A stretch of DNA of 64,000 nucleotides from Rhynchopus euleeides (Eukaryota; Euglenozoa; Diplonemea; Diplonemida; Diplonemidae), in the NCBI GenBank assembly GCA_963210315.1, contig OY723272.1, positions 2,232,001-2,296,000 of the forward strand, given 5' to 3'. Position 1 is the first letter of the stretch. Each line of letters starts with the position of its first letter. Made by a program: the position numbers and the translations under genes. Under the pieces are notes generated by a model. That model worked only from the letters and a program-made list of their open reading frames with translations. It searched no databases and was not told where the DNA came from. Shown in pieces: positions 10,759 to 21,254 of the stretch.

Positions 10759-10845
10759 ATAATAGTTGACATGCAAGTATTATACATGTATAATACATGT
10801 ATATACTTGTAGTTATACATGTAAAATTTACAAGATCCCACCGTG

Positions 10846-11459
10846 CTGTCTAGTTTCCGTGTAAGTTATGTCGTGTTACCGTGCGGTCGCACACCACATC
10901 AAGGCAGCGAGTCATTGGGTGTTGCGAGCGCCAGCGCATCAAAGAAATGAAGGAAAGAACGAACGAATGGGAGAGGGTGGGTGGGGGGGGGGGGTGGGGA
11001 CAACGGCTGCTACGCTCTGAGGGAAGGAGACCAGGCTCTGTGCCGGTTCTACATCGCGAATCCCACCCCACCTCCCCCGCTGAGGCATGGTGTCAAAAGG
11101 ATGAAGATAGCGGGCAGCGCTTTGGGGCAAAGACGCGCAACATCTCACAGGAGTTGCTTGTGTCTGCCCCCCCCTCCTCCCCACGCTGTTCCGCACAAAC
11201 ATAGTGGGGAAAGTGAAAGCGTCGATACCACTCCGTGTCGGGGCAGGTAGATTGCCGATGATTTTGTCTTCAATAAAAGCCCCCCACGCCGCCCGGCCCC
11301 TCCCCCTCCCCCACCGCAGTTCTTTTTCCCATGCGTCCATGAAGAGTTGTTTAATTCTGGCAGGCTCCAACACACACACATCCTCCAGTCTTCTGTGACA
11401 CCACAGTCCTCGAGCATGCGGTTCACCCACAGCTCATACCAGCAGGGGAAACAGTCACG
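10846..11459. other. Intergenic region
   Basis: No credible gene. GCGAGCGCCAGCGCATCAAA near 10924 is a diverged form of the dispersed GGAAGCGTCAACGCATCAAA word. There are G and C tracts at about 10980 and 11165. Confidence 0.4.
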
Positions 11460-12046
11460 GCAGCAGCCTTTTATCTCCCTTCTGCGCTTGACACGACCCG
11501 TCCAGTGGCGCGATGAAGGTCAGTGAGGCTAGCGAGACAAGGCTTCAGCCCACAGAGTGCAGATGTGCGTGCGACGCCACATTTCTCATTGGGTGACTTG
11601 CCACATTCAGTTGTTTGATGATACAGCAGCCTTTTATCTCCCTTCTGCGCCTGACACGACCCGTCCAGTGGCGCGATGAAGGTCAGTGAGGCTCGCGAGA
11701 CAAGGCTTCAGCCCACAGAGTGCAGATGTGCGTGCGACACCACATCAGCAGGCCTCATTGGGTGGCTTCCCGCATTCAGTTGTTTGATGATACAGCAGCC
11801 TTTTATCTCCCTTCTGCGCCTGACACGACCCGTCCAGTGGCGCGATGAAGGTCAGTGAGGCTAGCGAGACAAGGCTTCAGCCCACAGAGTGCAGATGTGC
11901 GTGCGACGCCACATTTCTCATTGGGTGACTTGCCACATTCAGTTGTTTGATGATACAGCAGCCTTTTATCTCCCTTCTGCGCCTGACACGACTTGTCCAG
12001 TGGCGCGATGAAGGTCAGTGAGGCTCGCGAGACAAGGCTTCAGCCC
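11460..12046. repeat. Tandem array, about 3.6 units of 163-169 bp
   Basis: Unit starts (CAGCAGCCTTTTATCTCCC) are at 11460, 11624, 11793 and 11956, the last truncated near 12046. Units alternate between two versions, one with ACGCCACATTTCTCATTGGG and one with ACACCACATCAGCAGGCCTC, so the higher-order period is about 333 bp. Short ORFs in the array are not conserved between versions. TGATGATA and CTGA occur about 35 bp apart in each unit but do not make a convincing snoRNA. Confidence 0.8.
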
Positions 12047-12300
12047 TGCTCCTGTCGTTACAATATATTGTAGAATGCGGCACTGCTGCTACATCCCAAC
12101 ACCACCCGGGAGCTTTCGCTCAGAACTGCAGAACAGCGAACCACCTCTCGATAGATGAGGCAACACTTGACACAGTTTTGACACAGAGCGAAGATCTCCC
12201 GCCCGCCCCAACCCTCACAACCCTCACAACCCTCACAACCCTCACAACCCCACCCACACCCACAGGGAAGGCGCCTGTGTGTGTCTCTTCACAGTGCGCC

Positions 12301-14455
12301 ATGTCTCAGGAAGGAGGATGTGTCCCACGCGCCAGCCCCTGCAAGCGGCGGAGGGTGGAGGCAGGCACGGAGCCTGACTACCTGAAGATGATCTTGAAGG
12401 CGCCTGTCTACGACGTGGCGAAGGAGACCCCTCTAACGGAGGCACCACACCTGACTCGCAAGGTGGGGAACAGCGTCTACCTGAAGCGTGAGGACAGCCA
12501 GATGGTGTTCTCGTTTAAGATCAGAGGGGCCTACAACAAGATGGTCAACCTGAGCCAGGAGGACCTGCAGAAGGGGGTCCTGGCCTGCAGCGCGGGGAAC
12601 CACGCGCAGGGTGTGGCGGCGAGCGCGCGGAAGCTGGGGACGACCGCGACGATTTGCATGCCGACCTGCACCCCCGACATCAAAATCGAGTCGGTGAAGG
12701 CTCTGGGGGCCACAGTGGTTCTCAAGGGGAAGACCTTTGACGAGGCGAAGGCAGAGTGCCTGCGCCTGCACGGCGCAACCGGCTGCCCCGTGATCCCCCC
12801 ATTTGACGACCCCTATGTGATTGCGGGGCAGGGCACCATCGCGATGGAGATCTTCCGCCAGGTCAACTCGGAGCAGCGCCCCGACTACATCTTCACCGCA
12901 GTCGGGGGTGGTGGGCTGATCGCTGGCGTGACGCTCTACACAAAGCGGGTGTTCCCCCATGTGAAGGTGATCGGTGTGGAGGCGGCTGACGCCGCCGCGA
13001 TGAAGCGTTCCCTCGAGAAGCGTAAAGTCGTGACGCTTGGGGATGTGGGTGTCTTCGCAGATGGGGCGGCGGTGAAGACTGTCGGGACCGAGACGTTCCG
13101 GATTGTCAGCAACCCTACCACAGGGATCGATGGTGTCGTCGCGGTGTCGAACGATGAGATCTGTGCGGCTATCAAAGACATCTTCGAGGAGACGCGCACC
13201 ATCGTGGAGGGTGCAGGGGCGCTGAGCGTTGCAGGGATGGCGAAGTATATGAAAGAGAATAATATCAGCGGCAAGAGGGTCGTGTGTGTCACATCCGGTG
13301 CGAACCTCAACTTTAACCGGCTCCGGTTCGTCGCGGAGCGTGCGGCCATCGGGGAGAACAAGGAGGCCCTGCTGTCTGTGATCATCCCAGAGCAGAAGGG
13401 TGCCTTCAGGGAGATGTACAAATGCATCGCGCCGCATGTCATCTCCGAGTTCTCCTACCGGTTCCGTCCAGGAGGCCAGGCGTTTATCCTTGTGGCGATA
13501 CAGGTGGCGAGCCGTGAGGACGATGTCCCTGAGTTGATCAAACGGCTCAACGAAAACAAAATGCCGTCGCACGATGTCACAGGTGTGTGTTGTGTCTGAC
13601 AGTGTTGGGGCAGTGGGGGGGGTGTCTGAGTGACAGAGTTCTGTTCTGTTGGTGTGACCTGCATTCACAGCAACAAGGTTGCCGTGTGCGTGTGTCTGCC
13701 CGTGTTGGTTGGTGGCGGTCTGCGCGTGGGGGGGCCGGCGGGGGCGCCGACCCCTCCGGGAGGTTTGTATGTTGGATTTTGCGAGGGTCGGGCATCGCTC
13801 CGCAGCGTGCACTTCTCACTCGTCGGCGAGCCCGTCAGCGTCCCCCCATCACGCCGCATCAGTCTCCCCCGCATGCACTCGGTGGAGGGTGGCAGATGTC
13901 GCCTGTCAGTTGGGAGGTGCAAACTCATCCCACCCCTGCACACAGACAACGAGCTGGCGAAGTCGCACGGGCGGTACCTGGTGGGTGGGCGGCATCTGGT
14001 GGAGGGCGAGCGCCTTGTGCGGTTTGAATTCCCCGAAGCGGTATGTGGGCCGCCGCGCCCCCCACGCCACCTCCCGTTGCCACACAAGCACAACAACAGG
14101 AGTCGCTGGGAGGGTTTGTGCTGAAGCTGCAGACCGACTTCAACATCTCGCTGCTTCACTACCGCAAGCAGGGCGGCGGGACAGGCCGTGTCCTTGTTGG
14201 AATGCAAGTATGCAACCGGCTTCCGCTCTGCCACAGACCCTGCGCCACACGTGGGTCTGGGCTGACCCCCCCCATGGTACCCCATCAGCCGTGGCAGCCA
14301 TCCCACACCACCACCGCCCCGACACGCCCACCCACCCACCCTTCCGACAGGTGCCACCAGGCGAAGGGGGCGACCTCACCCGTGCACTGGACCAGATGGG
14401 CTACACCTACTACGACGAGACCAGCAACCCGGTCTTCAGCAGCTTCCTGCGGTAG
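12301..14455 (+). CDS. ilvA: Threonine deaminase (threonine ammonia-lyase), 4 exons
   Basis: PLP enzyme converting L-threonine to 2-oxobutanoate and ammonia, the entry step of isoleucine synthesis. Exons 12301-13582, 13946-14040, 14100-14207 and 14351-14455 give 529 residues. The PLP lysine lies in SFKIRGAY (residues 73-80). SAGNHAQG and the Gly-rich loop VGGGG also fit the fold II family. Exons 2-4 supply the C-terminal regulatory domain: exon 1 ends DVT, then DNELAKSHGRYLVGG, FNISLLHYRKQGGGTGRVLV and MGYTYYDETSNPVFSSFL. All three introns are GT-AG (363, 59 and 143 bp; donors GTGTGT, GTATGT, GTATGC) with phases 1, 0, 0. The ATG at 12301 was chosen because it follows a pyrimidine/AG stretch (AGs at about 12264 and 12293) suited to trans-splicing. 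The first 25 residues include PCKRRRVE and are not an obvious mitochondrial presequence. The regulatory part seems complete, so feedback control is likely. Confidence 0.9.
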
Positions 14456-16117
14456 GCACACGCCCGCAGGCTGCCGGCCTGCCGTCTGGCGCAGCTGCTC
14501 CAGTTCGCTATGCGAGTGCACTGCAGGCCTTGCTGGCTGTGGTGCACAACGGGGCTGCAACTCGCCGTGCCGTGTTGGGGGGCATGCGTGCGGGTGTGTG
14601 GTGGGCTTCGGAAGCAGCAGAGCCCTGGTGCCTGCTATGCGAAGGCTGTGTGGTTGGATAGGCCGACTCCCTGCGCACCTAAGAGACGCTGCACGTGTGG
14701 ATTGCTAGCGGATGTTGCCTCACAGCAAGGTGCCTGGGTGGCCCTCCGCTCGGTGGCAGCATCTGTGTCAGTGCGGCACCCGAATTGCCAAGAGTTTTCT
14801 GCACATCAGAACGAAGCCTGCCGGAGCTTCGTGCCCTTCAGGTTGCCAGGGTGTCAGTGCATCGCTCTCGATTGAATCACTCGATATACCGAAGTTTGTG
14901 CCAAGCGTGCCTTGTAGGCAGGGCGCTGTGCTTTTCTGTCGTAATGTGGGTGCTGTGTGGCACAGGCATCTTCTCTTCGCAACGCTACTGCGTCCAAGAG
15001 AAGTTTTGAAACTCCGTTCACAGCCCTGCTTGCCTGCAGCACCGCGGCACGCCGATATGTGAGTGGCTCCTGCTGTACAAACTGACTTGTTCCCACCTTC
15101 TTTCCTTTTTCTTTTTGAGGTCTATATTTGTGCAGACAAATAGCCTTTCTCATGCCCCCTCTGATGGGGTTAATGTGCCACGTGCTTAGTTCGCGCCCTT
15201 GCGCACAGCGCTAAAGGAAACGGAAACAATAAGGGCAGAATGAGTGCACGAGACACCCTTTTATTGCAATAATAAGCCACTTGTGCAAGCCATCCGAGAT
15301 CGCACCAGTGATCTCTGCACATATTTGTGCCACAAACGGCGCCGCTCCTTTGTGCGGCAGCCCTCCCTCCAGCCCCTTCTACTATACACATTGTACGATC
15401 GCAAGCCTCCAGGTAACTCTCCAGCGCATCTGGCGCCACCACACATGCGAACGTTCGTGCGAACCTTTCCTGTATCATATCGTACACACCTAGATCTGTG
15501 GTCACAAAGACAGCTCCTTCCTTCTCTCGCGATGTGTTTTGTGGCGTTGCTCTCATGCACAGACACACCCTGGGTGAGCCCCTGGCAGGCAACACTTGGT
15601 ACGTTGGCGCTTCCACAGCAGCAGCCTTCTGCCTGCGTGTGTGCTTTGCGGAGCACGGACCGAGCCGGCGTTCACTCCCCACAATTTTGCATTTCCCTTC
15701 TGTGACAGGGTTTGTTGGAAACTCGCGTCAGACACTCATCAAACGGGTCGAGTGGTGAGTGGTGGGGCGATGGTGCTACAGACAGAGACAGTTGGGCACG
15801 CAGGGAGGTGGCTTGTTGTGTGTTTTTGCTCTGGCCTGTCTCAGGTTCAGTAACAGAAACACATACCGCATATCTGGATACCCCTCCGCCGCACGAGGCG
15901 TGCACAACCAGAACAAATTCTCTTGGAACCTTCGCCGGAAAACAACCAGAATCAAAATGCATCTCCGCACCCAGCATGCGGTGTCACCTGCGCGCACTCC
16001 CTCTCCTCCCCCCAGATTTAAGCCAGACACACGCTGTCAAGCCGCACTACTGACTCAGAACCTTGCTGACAACCCTCATCACAGGTCTCTACACACACCG
16101 GATCGCAGCTTTAGGCC
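14456..16117. other. Intergenic region without recognisable gene
   Basis: Short ORFs on both strands are overlapping and show no domain. No long repeat or clean terminal inverted repeat was seen. The last about 100 bp before 16118 are pyrimidine-rich with AG sites (about 16085 and 16109), consistent with a trans-splice acceptor for the next gene. Confidence 0.4.
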
Positions 16118-17302
16118 ATGATGTCAGTCACCGTTCTGTGGGCTGTGGCCCTTGCCCAGACGACGACGTACGACTATACCAACGTATGCCGCTGCCGCTG
16201 CTGCTGTACAGGATACCGACGGGCCACCGCTAAGTCTCTTTGCGTGCGAAAAAATATCTGGCATCCCTGCTCCCCCACTACACGCTGCACGTCACAACAA
16301 CACAAACCTGCTTTTTTGAACTCTTCTTGAACGGTTTTTGGCCGTGCTCGTAGCATCCCCCGATGAGGGGGGGGGTCGCTGTTTCGTGTTCTCCTGGTGG
16401 TGCACTCACCGGGAGAATATCTTTCATCTGCAGTGCTCCTGGGCGCTCTGCACAGCACCCCCCAATCCCCATCACACACTCACCCACAGCCGAGCGGTTG
16501 GTACACGTCGAGCCCCGAGTGCAACAACAACCTGCAGTCCCCCATCGACCTCAACGCGGCAGGGAGCGAGGCTGTGGGCCCCGCCTTCCTCAAGCTGTGG
16601 GTGCCGCGCCGCCCCGTCGCAAACGTGACCTCTGTGGCTGCCAACGGCCCCAGCCTCGTGGTGGACATGTCGCAGCGCGGGGTGACCCTCACCGGGGAGG
16701 GCTTCTGGTCGCAGTACACCCTGCACGAGATGCGCTTCCACACCCCGTCGGAGCACACGCTGGAGCAGCAGCGCTACCCCCTCGAGCGCCAGCTGGTCTT
16801 CAAGCCCAGCGACCTGGCACAGCTTGTGGGTGCCCAGGCGCAGCGCCACTCTGTCATTGTCATCTCGCAGCTGTACGCCGTGGACGAGAGCAGGCCGGAC
16901 CCCATGATTACAGCGCTGTCCGACGCAGGGTTCGGGGGTGTGCTGCAGGGGGGGCAGGGCGGTGTTGTGGGCACGACTGCCGGTGTGATCAACAGCCTGA
17001 CGAACTTCAAGCCCGCATTCGGCACATTCATGAATGACGAGTTCTACGTCTACCCCGGGTCGCTCACCACACCTCCCTGCTCGGAGGTGGTGACGTGGCA
17101 CGTCTCCAGCAAGGTCCACACGGTGACCACGCCCCAGCGCAACCTGGTGCAGGCTGCTGTGCAGAGCCTGACGGGTGTCGACGTCGGCGGGCACCCCCTC
17201 CCGAAGGAGCCGTCGTTCCCCACGAGCACCGGCAACGCGCGCTCCCTGCAGGACACCAACAACCGCACCATCAAGAAGCAGAAGTTCTACTCTCTGGACT
17301 GA
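16118..17302 (+). CDS. Secreted alpha-carbonic-anhydrase-like protein 1, zinc site lost
   Basis: Exon 1 (16118-16183) encodes a 22-residue signal-peptide start (MMSVTVLWAVALAQTT). Exon 2 (16490-17302) gives the alpha-CA domain, 292 residues in total. The 306-bp intron has GTATGC and a ...CCACAG acceptor, phase 0. The family is clear from PECNNNLQSPIDL, FHTPSEHTL and YPGSLTTPPCSEVVTWHV. Of the three zinc histidines, the position of H94 (human CA II) is Arg104, H96 is kept (His106), and H119 is Gln123 (LERQLVF where LELHLVH is usual). It should therefore not bind catalytic zinc or hydrate CO2, and is better seen as a CA-related (CARP-type) binding or structural protein outside the cell or in the secretory path. 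It is tandem with a second paralogue 1.1 kb downstream. Confidence 0.85.
16310..16402 (-). repeat. Non-LTR retrotransposon tail fragment inside the intron
   Basis: Read on the minus strand it contains GAACACGAAACAGCGACC, a CCCCCCTCATCGGGGG hairpin and GAGCACGGCCAAAAACCGTT. The same order is found at 39811-39893 and 48971-49053 (minus), and diverged at about 5296-5360 and 9935-10000 (plus). It sits wholly within the carbonic-anhydrase-like intron and would be removed by splicing. Confidence 0.6.
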
Positions 17303-18390
17303 CGATCAAAAGGGATGTTCTTCAACAACACCAGCGGTTGGTGCAAAACCTCCCCTCCCCTCCCCCCCCCTCTCCTGTGATACAGGGGGGGGTGAGGGTG
17401 AAGGGGGAGGAGGAGGATAGTCAAGGAACAGCACGCGGTGTCCGGTGGGGAAGAAGGCCCGGCGTGAATACGAGAGGGGGGTGGGGGCGGTGGTAGTGCG
17501 AAGGGGGTGGGGGGTGGGTGGGGGGGGGTAATTTATTTTGGCTTTTTTTCAGCACACTTCGATGTGGGCGGAAAGTGTCGCGTGCTTGTTCGTGCCCCTT
17601 GTGCTCCTCACTCACGACACCATCATCAGCAGGAGTGTGAGTGTGGAAGCGTCAACGCAAAAAAGAAACCAAAGCAAAAAGTGCCGAACAAAGCGCAGTG
17701 ACACTTTTTTGAAAAGGTGGTCGCCCGATGGACGCTCTCCCTCCCTCTCCCCACCCCCGCATTCCTGCGGCGGATGGGGGAGGGGTGTGGCGTTGATGCT
17801 GAAAAGGGGTGTTCTTCTGGGATTCTGGGTTGGTGGTGGTGGTGGTAACTCGATGTCAAGGATTTGGAAATGCACTAAACATGCACTGACGACTACCCCG
17901 TAGCGAAGACCCCCCTGAGCAGTCCTTACATTATTTGAATTAATTGGGAGAGCAGGGCCCTTTTCCCGCTCAGATGACGGGCAGGGATTCGACCCCTAAA
18001 GACATACACGCGCATGGGATGGTGCCGTGTGAGGTGGATGTGTTGATGCGGTTTGAAGAAGGGTGGTGGAGGCTCTCTTGGGTGCAACAGCCACACCTAT
18101 TTCTGCTGCCAGGCTGTGTGGGCAAAGGCCCTCTTCTCTGAAAATTCCCCACACCCTCGCGCACTGCCAAAGCCCCCTGCCCTGCGCCCTGCGCTTCGTT
18201 TTCTTGGCGGAGGCGTCCAATGCTCCCTTCACAGCATGGTGGACAAGTGTTTCTCGCGGCATGTTTTCGGCAACACGTAGGCATTCACGTCACGCAGGCT
18301 TACTCGATCAGGGAAGGGGGCCACCGTTCTCCGATTCCACACGCGTGAACAGCGCAGCCGACCCTACACACGCTGTCGCAGGGTGTTGCA
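17303..18390. other. Intergenic region with repeat fragments
   Basis: It holds C/G tracts (about 17345-17395, 17505-17530), a copy of TGTGGAAGCGTCAACGCAAA near 17641, and the right end of a GGGGGTCTTCGC-family MITE (about 17860-17912, ending GTAGCGAAGACCCCCC). The left end of that MITE is degenerate (near 17800). No gene is seen. Confidence 0.5.
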
Positions 18391-19379
18391 ATGCAAAGCC
18401 GCGCCCCGACATCTCCCCCACCCCTGTGCCTGTGGGTGCAGGTGCTGCTGCTGGGCGCCTGCGTGCAGCATGCGGCTGCTTGGACCTGGGAGTCGCCCGG
18501 CACGTGGTACCAGCAGTACCCCGAGTGCGCAGGGCAGTCCCAGAGCCCTATCGACCTACAGGTGGACAACTCCATCAGCAGCAGCGACAGCTTCCTGAAG
18601 CTGTTCATCCCGAGGGGGGCGCTTGTGCCTCTGCGGACGGAGATGACTGCGGACTCGAATGGTGTGACGGTAGACATGACGCCGCGCAACATCACCCTCA
18701 CTACCAGCGAGATGGTTCCCCAGTGGACGCTGCGCAACGTGCAGTACCATGTCCCTTCGGAACACACGCTCAATGGCGTGCGCTTTCCTGCCGAGCGGCA
18801 CCTGGTGTTCGTGCCCTCCGATGCATCCATCAAAGAGCACCTCGTGTTCGCGGAGTTGTACCTCCCCAAGGAGAACCACGTCGATGCCGTGCTGGACGAT
18901 ATCCTGATTGACCCAGAGACAACCGACACCGGCTTCCGCAGCTTCTTCCCCACCTTCAACTTCCAGGCGGATTCGTTCATGCGGTACCGCGGATCCCTGA
19001 CGGCACCCCCTTGCACAGAGGGCGTGCACTGGCATGTGTCCACCACGCCACACCACGCCACACCCCAGCAGCTGCTGCGTCTTATCGAGGTCATCGGCTC
19101 GCAGAAGAAGTCCTACCCAGAGGGAAGCCCTGGCCCTTCAAATGTGGCTGGCATGCACAGTATGTAGGTTCGATGGGGTTGTTGGAGGTGCCTTTCTTGT
19201 CCCGTTTGTTGAAACATGGCCGACAGAGACAACACATCCCACCCCTCGCAGTCCCTCAGGGCAATGCGCGCCCCGTGCAGAAGGCGAACGCGCGTTGCGT
19301 TCCGCACTCGCTTTTCACCCCCGAGGGGCAGACGTGCACCGCCCCGACACGCCAGAAGAAGTTCTTCGGCCCCAAGTAA
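18391..19379 (+). CDS. Secreted alpha-carbonic-anhydrase-like protein 2, one zinc ligand lost
   Basis: Exons 18391-19159 and 19252-19379 give 298 residues. An N-terminal hydrophobic segment (LCLWVQVLLLGACVQHAAA) is a likely signal peptide. The alpha-CA domain follows, with YPECAGQSQSPIDLQ, YHVPSEHTLNGVRFP and YRGSLTAPPCTEGVHWHV. The H94-equivalent is Gln118; the H96 and H119 equivalents are kept (His120, His137). With two of three ligands, normal catalysis is not expected. The 92-bp intron (GTATGT...CTCGCAG, phase 1) was placed because unspliced translation stops at once (TAG at 19165), whereas splicing yields PQGNARPVQ...KKFFGPK, matching GNARSLQ...KKQKFYSLD at the end of paralogue 1. Start: first ATG after ...GTCGCAG. 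Confidence 0.85.
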
Positions 19380-19871
19380 ACCAGGCACGACACGGGTTGC
19401 GACAGTTCCCTCCCCACCCCCCCAGGCACAGCTGTCACGAGGGAGAAGTGCAACTGGATTTCTCGGGCGGTTGAGGCCACAAGGCGAAGAGTCACGTGGG
19501 AAAGGGTGAGGGGGTGGGGCAGTCAAGGCGGCACAGGTTTGCAGTTACACTCCCGCCTGGGAACCGCTTGTCTGCAGGTACGTAAGCCCCGCCCCATTCT
19601 GCCAGATGGTGCAGTTTCATTCGGGCTGTGATGGCTTTCCAGCCTACAGCCCGACAGTGGGTGGGCAAGTTAAGAGGAATGCGTCGAGGGCAGCTGCATG
19701 ATGTTTTGATTGCTCGGCGAAGGATACTGTGTCGAGGGCGTGCAGAGGCAGAGCGCCCACATTGTGGGGGAATGCGAGGACATTCATGCTTGCTGTGCCA
19801 CCCCACCCACCTGCCAGGCCCTGCCACACACTTGCTATCTTCATTCCTTCACTCTCTCTTTCATCTACACG
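19380..19871. other. Intergenic, upstream of PLAC8 gene 1
   Basis: No gene. The last about 60 bp (CCTGCCAGGCCCTGCCACAC, then a pyrimidine-rich tract) form a block shared with the other PLAC8 copies; the AG at about 19819 is the best candidate trans-splice acceptor. Confidence 0.5.
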
Positions 19872-20564
19872 ATGGCCGACGTCACGAAGTACAGCAAGAT
19901 CGACCAGAGCCAGCCTCCTCTGGACTACGATGACGGTGCCCCTTCGGCACCTGTGATGGGTGTGCCTGCTGGGTATGATGCGGGCTACCCACAGGTGCAG
20001 CCTGCGCAGCCTGTGCAGCAGGTGCATCATGTGCAGGTGCAGGAGACGCAACAGATGCAGCAGGCTGTGGTGCAGACCGGGAATTTCCAGTCTGGCATCT
20101 GCGACTGTTTGGATGACATGCCCGCGTGCTGCGACGTGATTTGGTGGGGCATATGTGTCAGCGCGCGTCTGTGGGACTCCATCGAGAACGACCAGCCCAA
20201 CCACATGAACAGGGGCGTGTGTGCGGTGTACGGGGTTTCGTACGGTGTCGGTTTCGCCCTGGACATGGTCGTCCCCGGTGCCGGATCCGCCCTGATGGCC
20301 CTCCCCATTACTGGGCTGTCGATGATGCAGCGCATGAAGCTGCGGGCGAAGATGGGTATCGATGCGAACCACTGCGAGGACTGCCTCTGTGCCTTCTGGT
20401 GCACGCCCTGCACCATGTGCCAGCTGCACAAGGAGTCTGTGCGCCGTGGTGTGACCCCCGGTTACATCTGCTGCCCACAGAACAACACCACCGTAGTTGT
20501 ACAGCAGAACGTGCAGCCGACGTACGTTGTGCAGCAGCCCCCCCCCGCCACCGTCTACCAGTAG
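19872..20564 (+). CDS. PLAC8-family membrane protein, array copy 1
   Basis: 230 residues from ATG 19872. Residues 1-75 are Gln/Pro/Val-rich with an acidic start (MADVTKYSKIDQSQPPLDYD). The PLAC8 (Cys-rich) domain follows, with FQSGICDCLDDMPACCDVIW, a hydrophobic stretch (residues about 120-155) and CEDCLCAFWCTPCTMCQLHK. A Gln/Pro/Val tail ends PPPATVYQ. Family members are small membrane or membrane-associated proteins; in plants they affect cadmium/zinc handling and cell size, but the role here is unknown. This copy differs from its sisters in having IWWGIC where others have FWCGMC or IWCQPC, losing one cysteine of the CC...C..C cluster. Confidence 0.85.
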   Translation: MADVTKYSKIDQSQPPLDYDDGAPSAPVMGVPAGYDAGYPQVQPAQPVQQVHHVQVQETQQMQQAVVQTGNFQSGICDCLDDMPACCDVIWWGICVSARLWDSIENDQPNHMNRGVCAVYGVSYGVGFALDMVVPGAGSALMALPITGLSMMQRMKLRAKMGIDANHCEDCLCAFWCTPCTMCQLHKESVRRGVTPGYICCPQNNTTVVVQQNVQPTYVVQQPPPATVYQ

Positions 20565-21254
20565 CGTGCTGCATGACATGTGGATGCGAGCCCCTCAGCC
20601 ACTCCGTGCTGCACCCCATGAAGCCTGCCGCCTCTGCCTGATCCTGTCGTTGTGCTGTGCCGCTCTTTGATACCAGCAGGGTCTTCCGCTCCTAACTGCA
20701 GGAGAGTGACCCCTCCCCCTAACACACTTCATGTCAAACTGCGCCACTCCAACACTGCAGCACTGAATGAACCACCTTGCCCTTCTCCACCCTTCCTTCC
20801 GTACCCCTGCAATCCGACTCGTGTTTGAGCGGAGGTTAGTGTTGCTCTGATGAGAGGCACATTGCAGCGTGAATTCCCTACCCCACTCCCCCTCCGGGGG
20901 TTGAGACGGGTTTGCTTGATTGTGTTCATTACAATACAGCTTCTCAGAGATATGAGAGGGCGCACCATGTCATGTGTTCTGGGACATCTGAGGTCACGGG
21001 TAGGCAGGGCACGACCAACACAAATTCGGGAGAGTTTCTGTATGGCCCATGATGAGAACAACTGAAAGAGTGACCATGTTGAGAAGAGCGCGTGTCGGTT
21101 CCGTGCCCCTCCCCAACACCCCACCCTGCCACCCAAGTGGCCTTGCCTGCGAACACGTTGCATTGCACACTCACCTGCTCCCTTCGACCACCCACCTGCC
21201 AGGCCCTGCCACACACTTGCTATCTTCCTTCCTTCACTCCCTCTTTCATCGACG
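20565..21254. repeat. PLAC8 array flank unit (3' flank plus next 5' flank)
   Basis: 3' flank (GCGAGCCCCTCAGCCACTCC ... GCTCCTAACTGCAGGAGAGT, then GTGTTTGAGCGGAGGTTAGT) and 5' flank (GGCACATTGCAGCGTGAATT ... GGCCTTGCCTGCGAACACGT) are shared with other copies. Versions of the 3' part recur at about 23036, 25231, 29580 and 31913, and of the 5' part at about 23240 and 30820. No gene within it. Confidence 0.7.

Larger units (their letters stand above)
3364..10845. mobile_element. Composite 7.5-kb inverted-repeat element, CACGGTGG ends
   Basis: The ends are mirror images: CACGGTGGGATCTTGTAAAT at 3364 and its complement ending CCACCGTG at 10845. Inverted arms of about 700 bp (to about 4070, and from about 10170) consist mostly of repeated ACATGTATAATA/CTTGCATG units. 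The flanking bases are CT on both sides (3362-3363 and 10846-10847), a 2-bp target duplication. CAC-starting ends and a 2-bp duplication resemble the CACTA (EnSpm) superfamily, but no intact transposase is present. The interior holds a duplicated 1.07-kb unit, another CACGGTGG element and a hAT-like element. Confidence 0.7.

Noticed and set aside
12433..13812. 459-residue antisense ORF over threonine deaminase
   Set aside because: Mirror of a GC-rich coding exon; Arg/His-rich with no domain. The sense strand is a clear enzyme.
19644..20579. Long minus-strand ORFs over each PLAC8 gene (for example 311 residues)
   Set aside because: His/Leu/Arg-rich reverse-complement shadows repeated wherever the sense gene is repeated.
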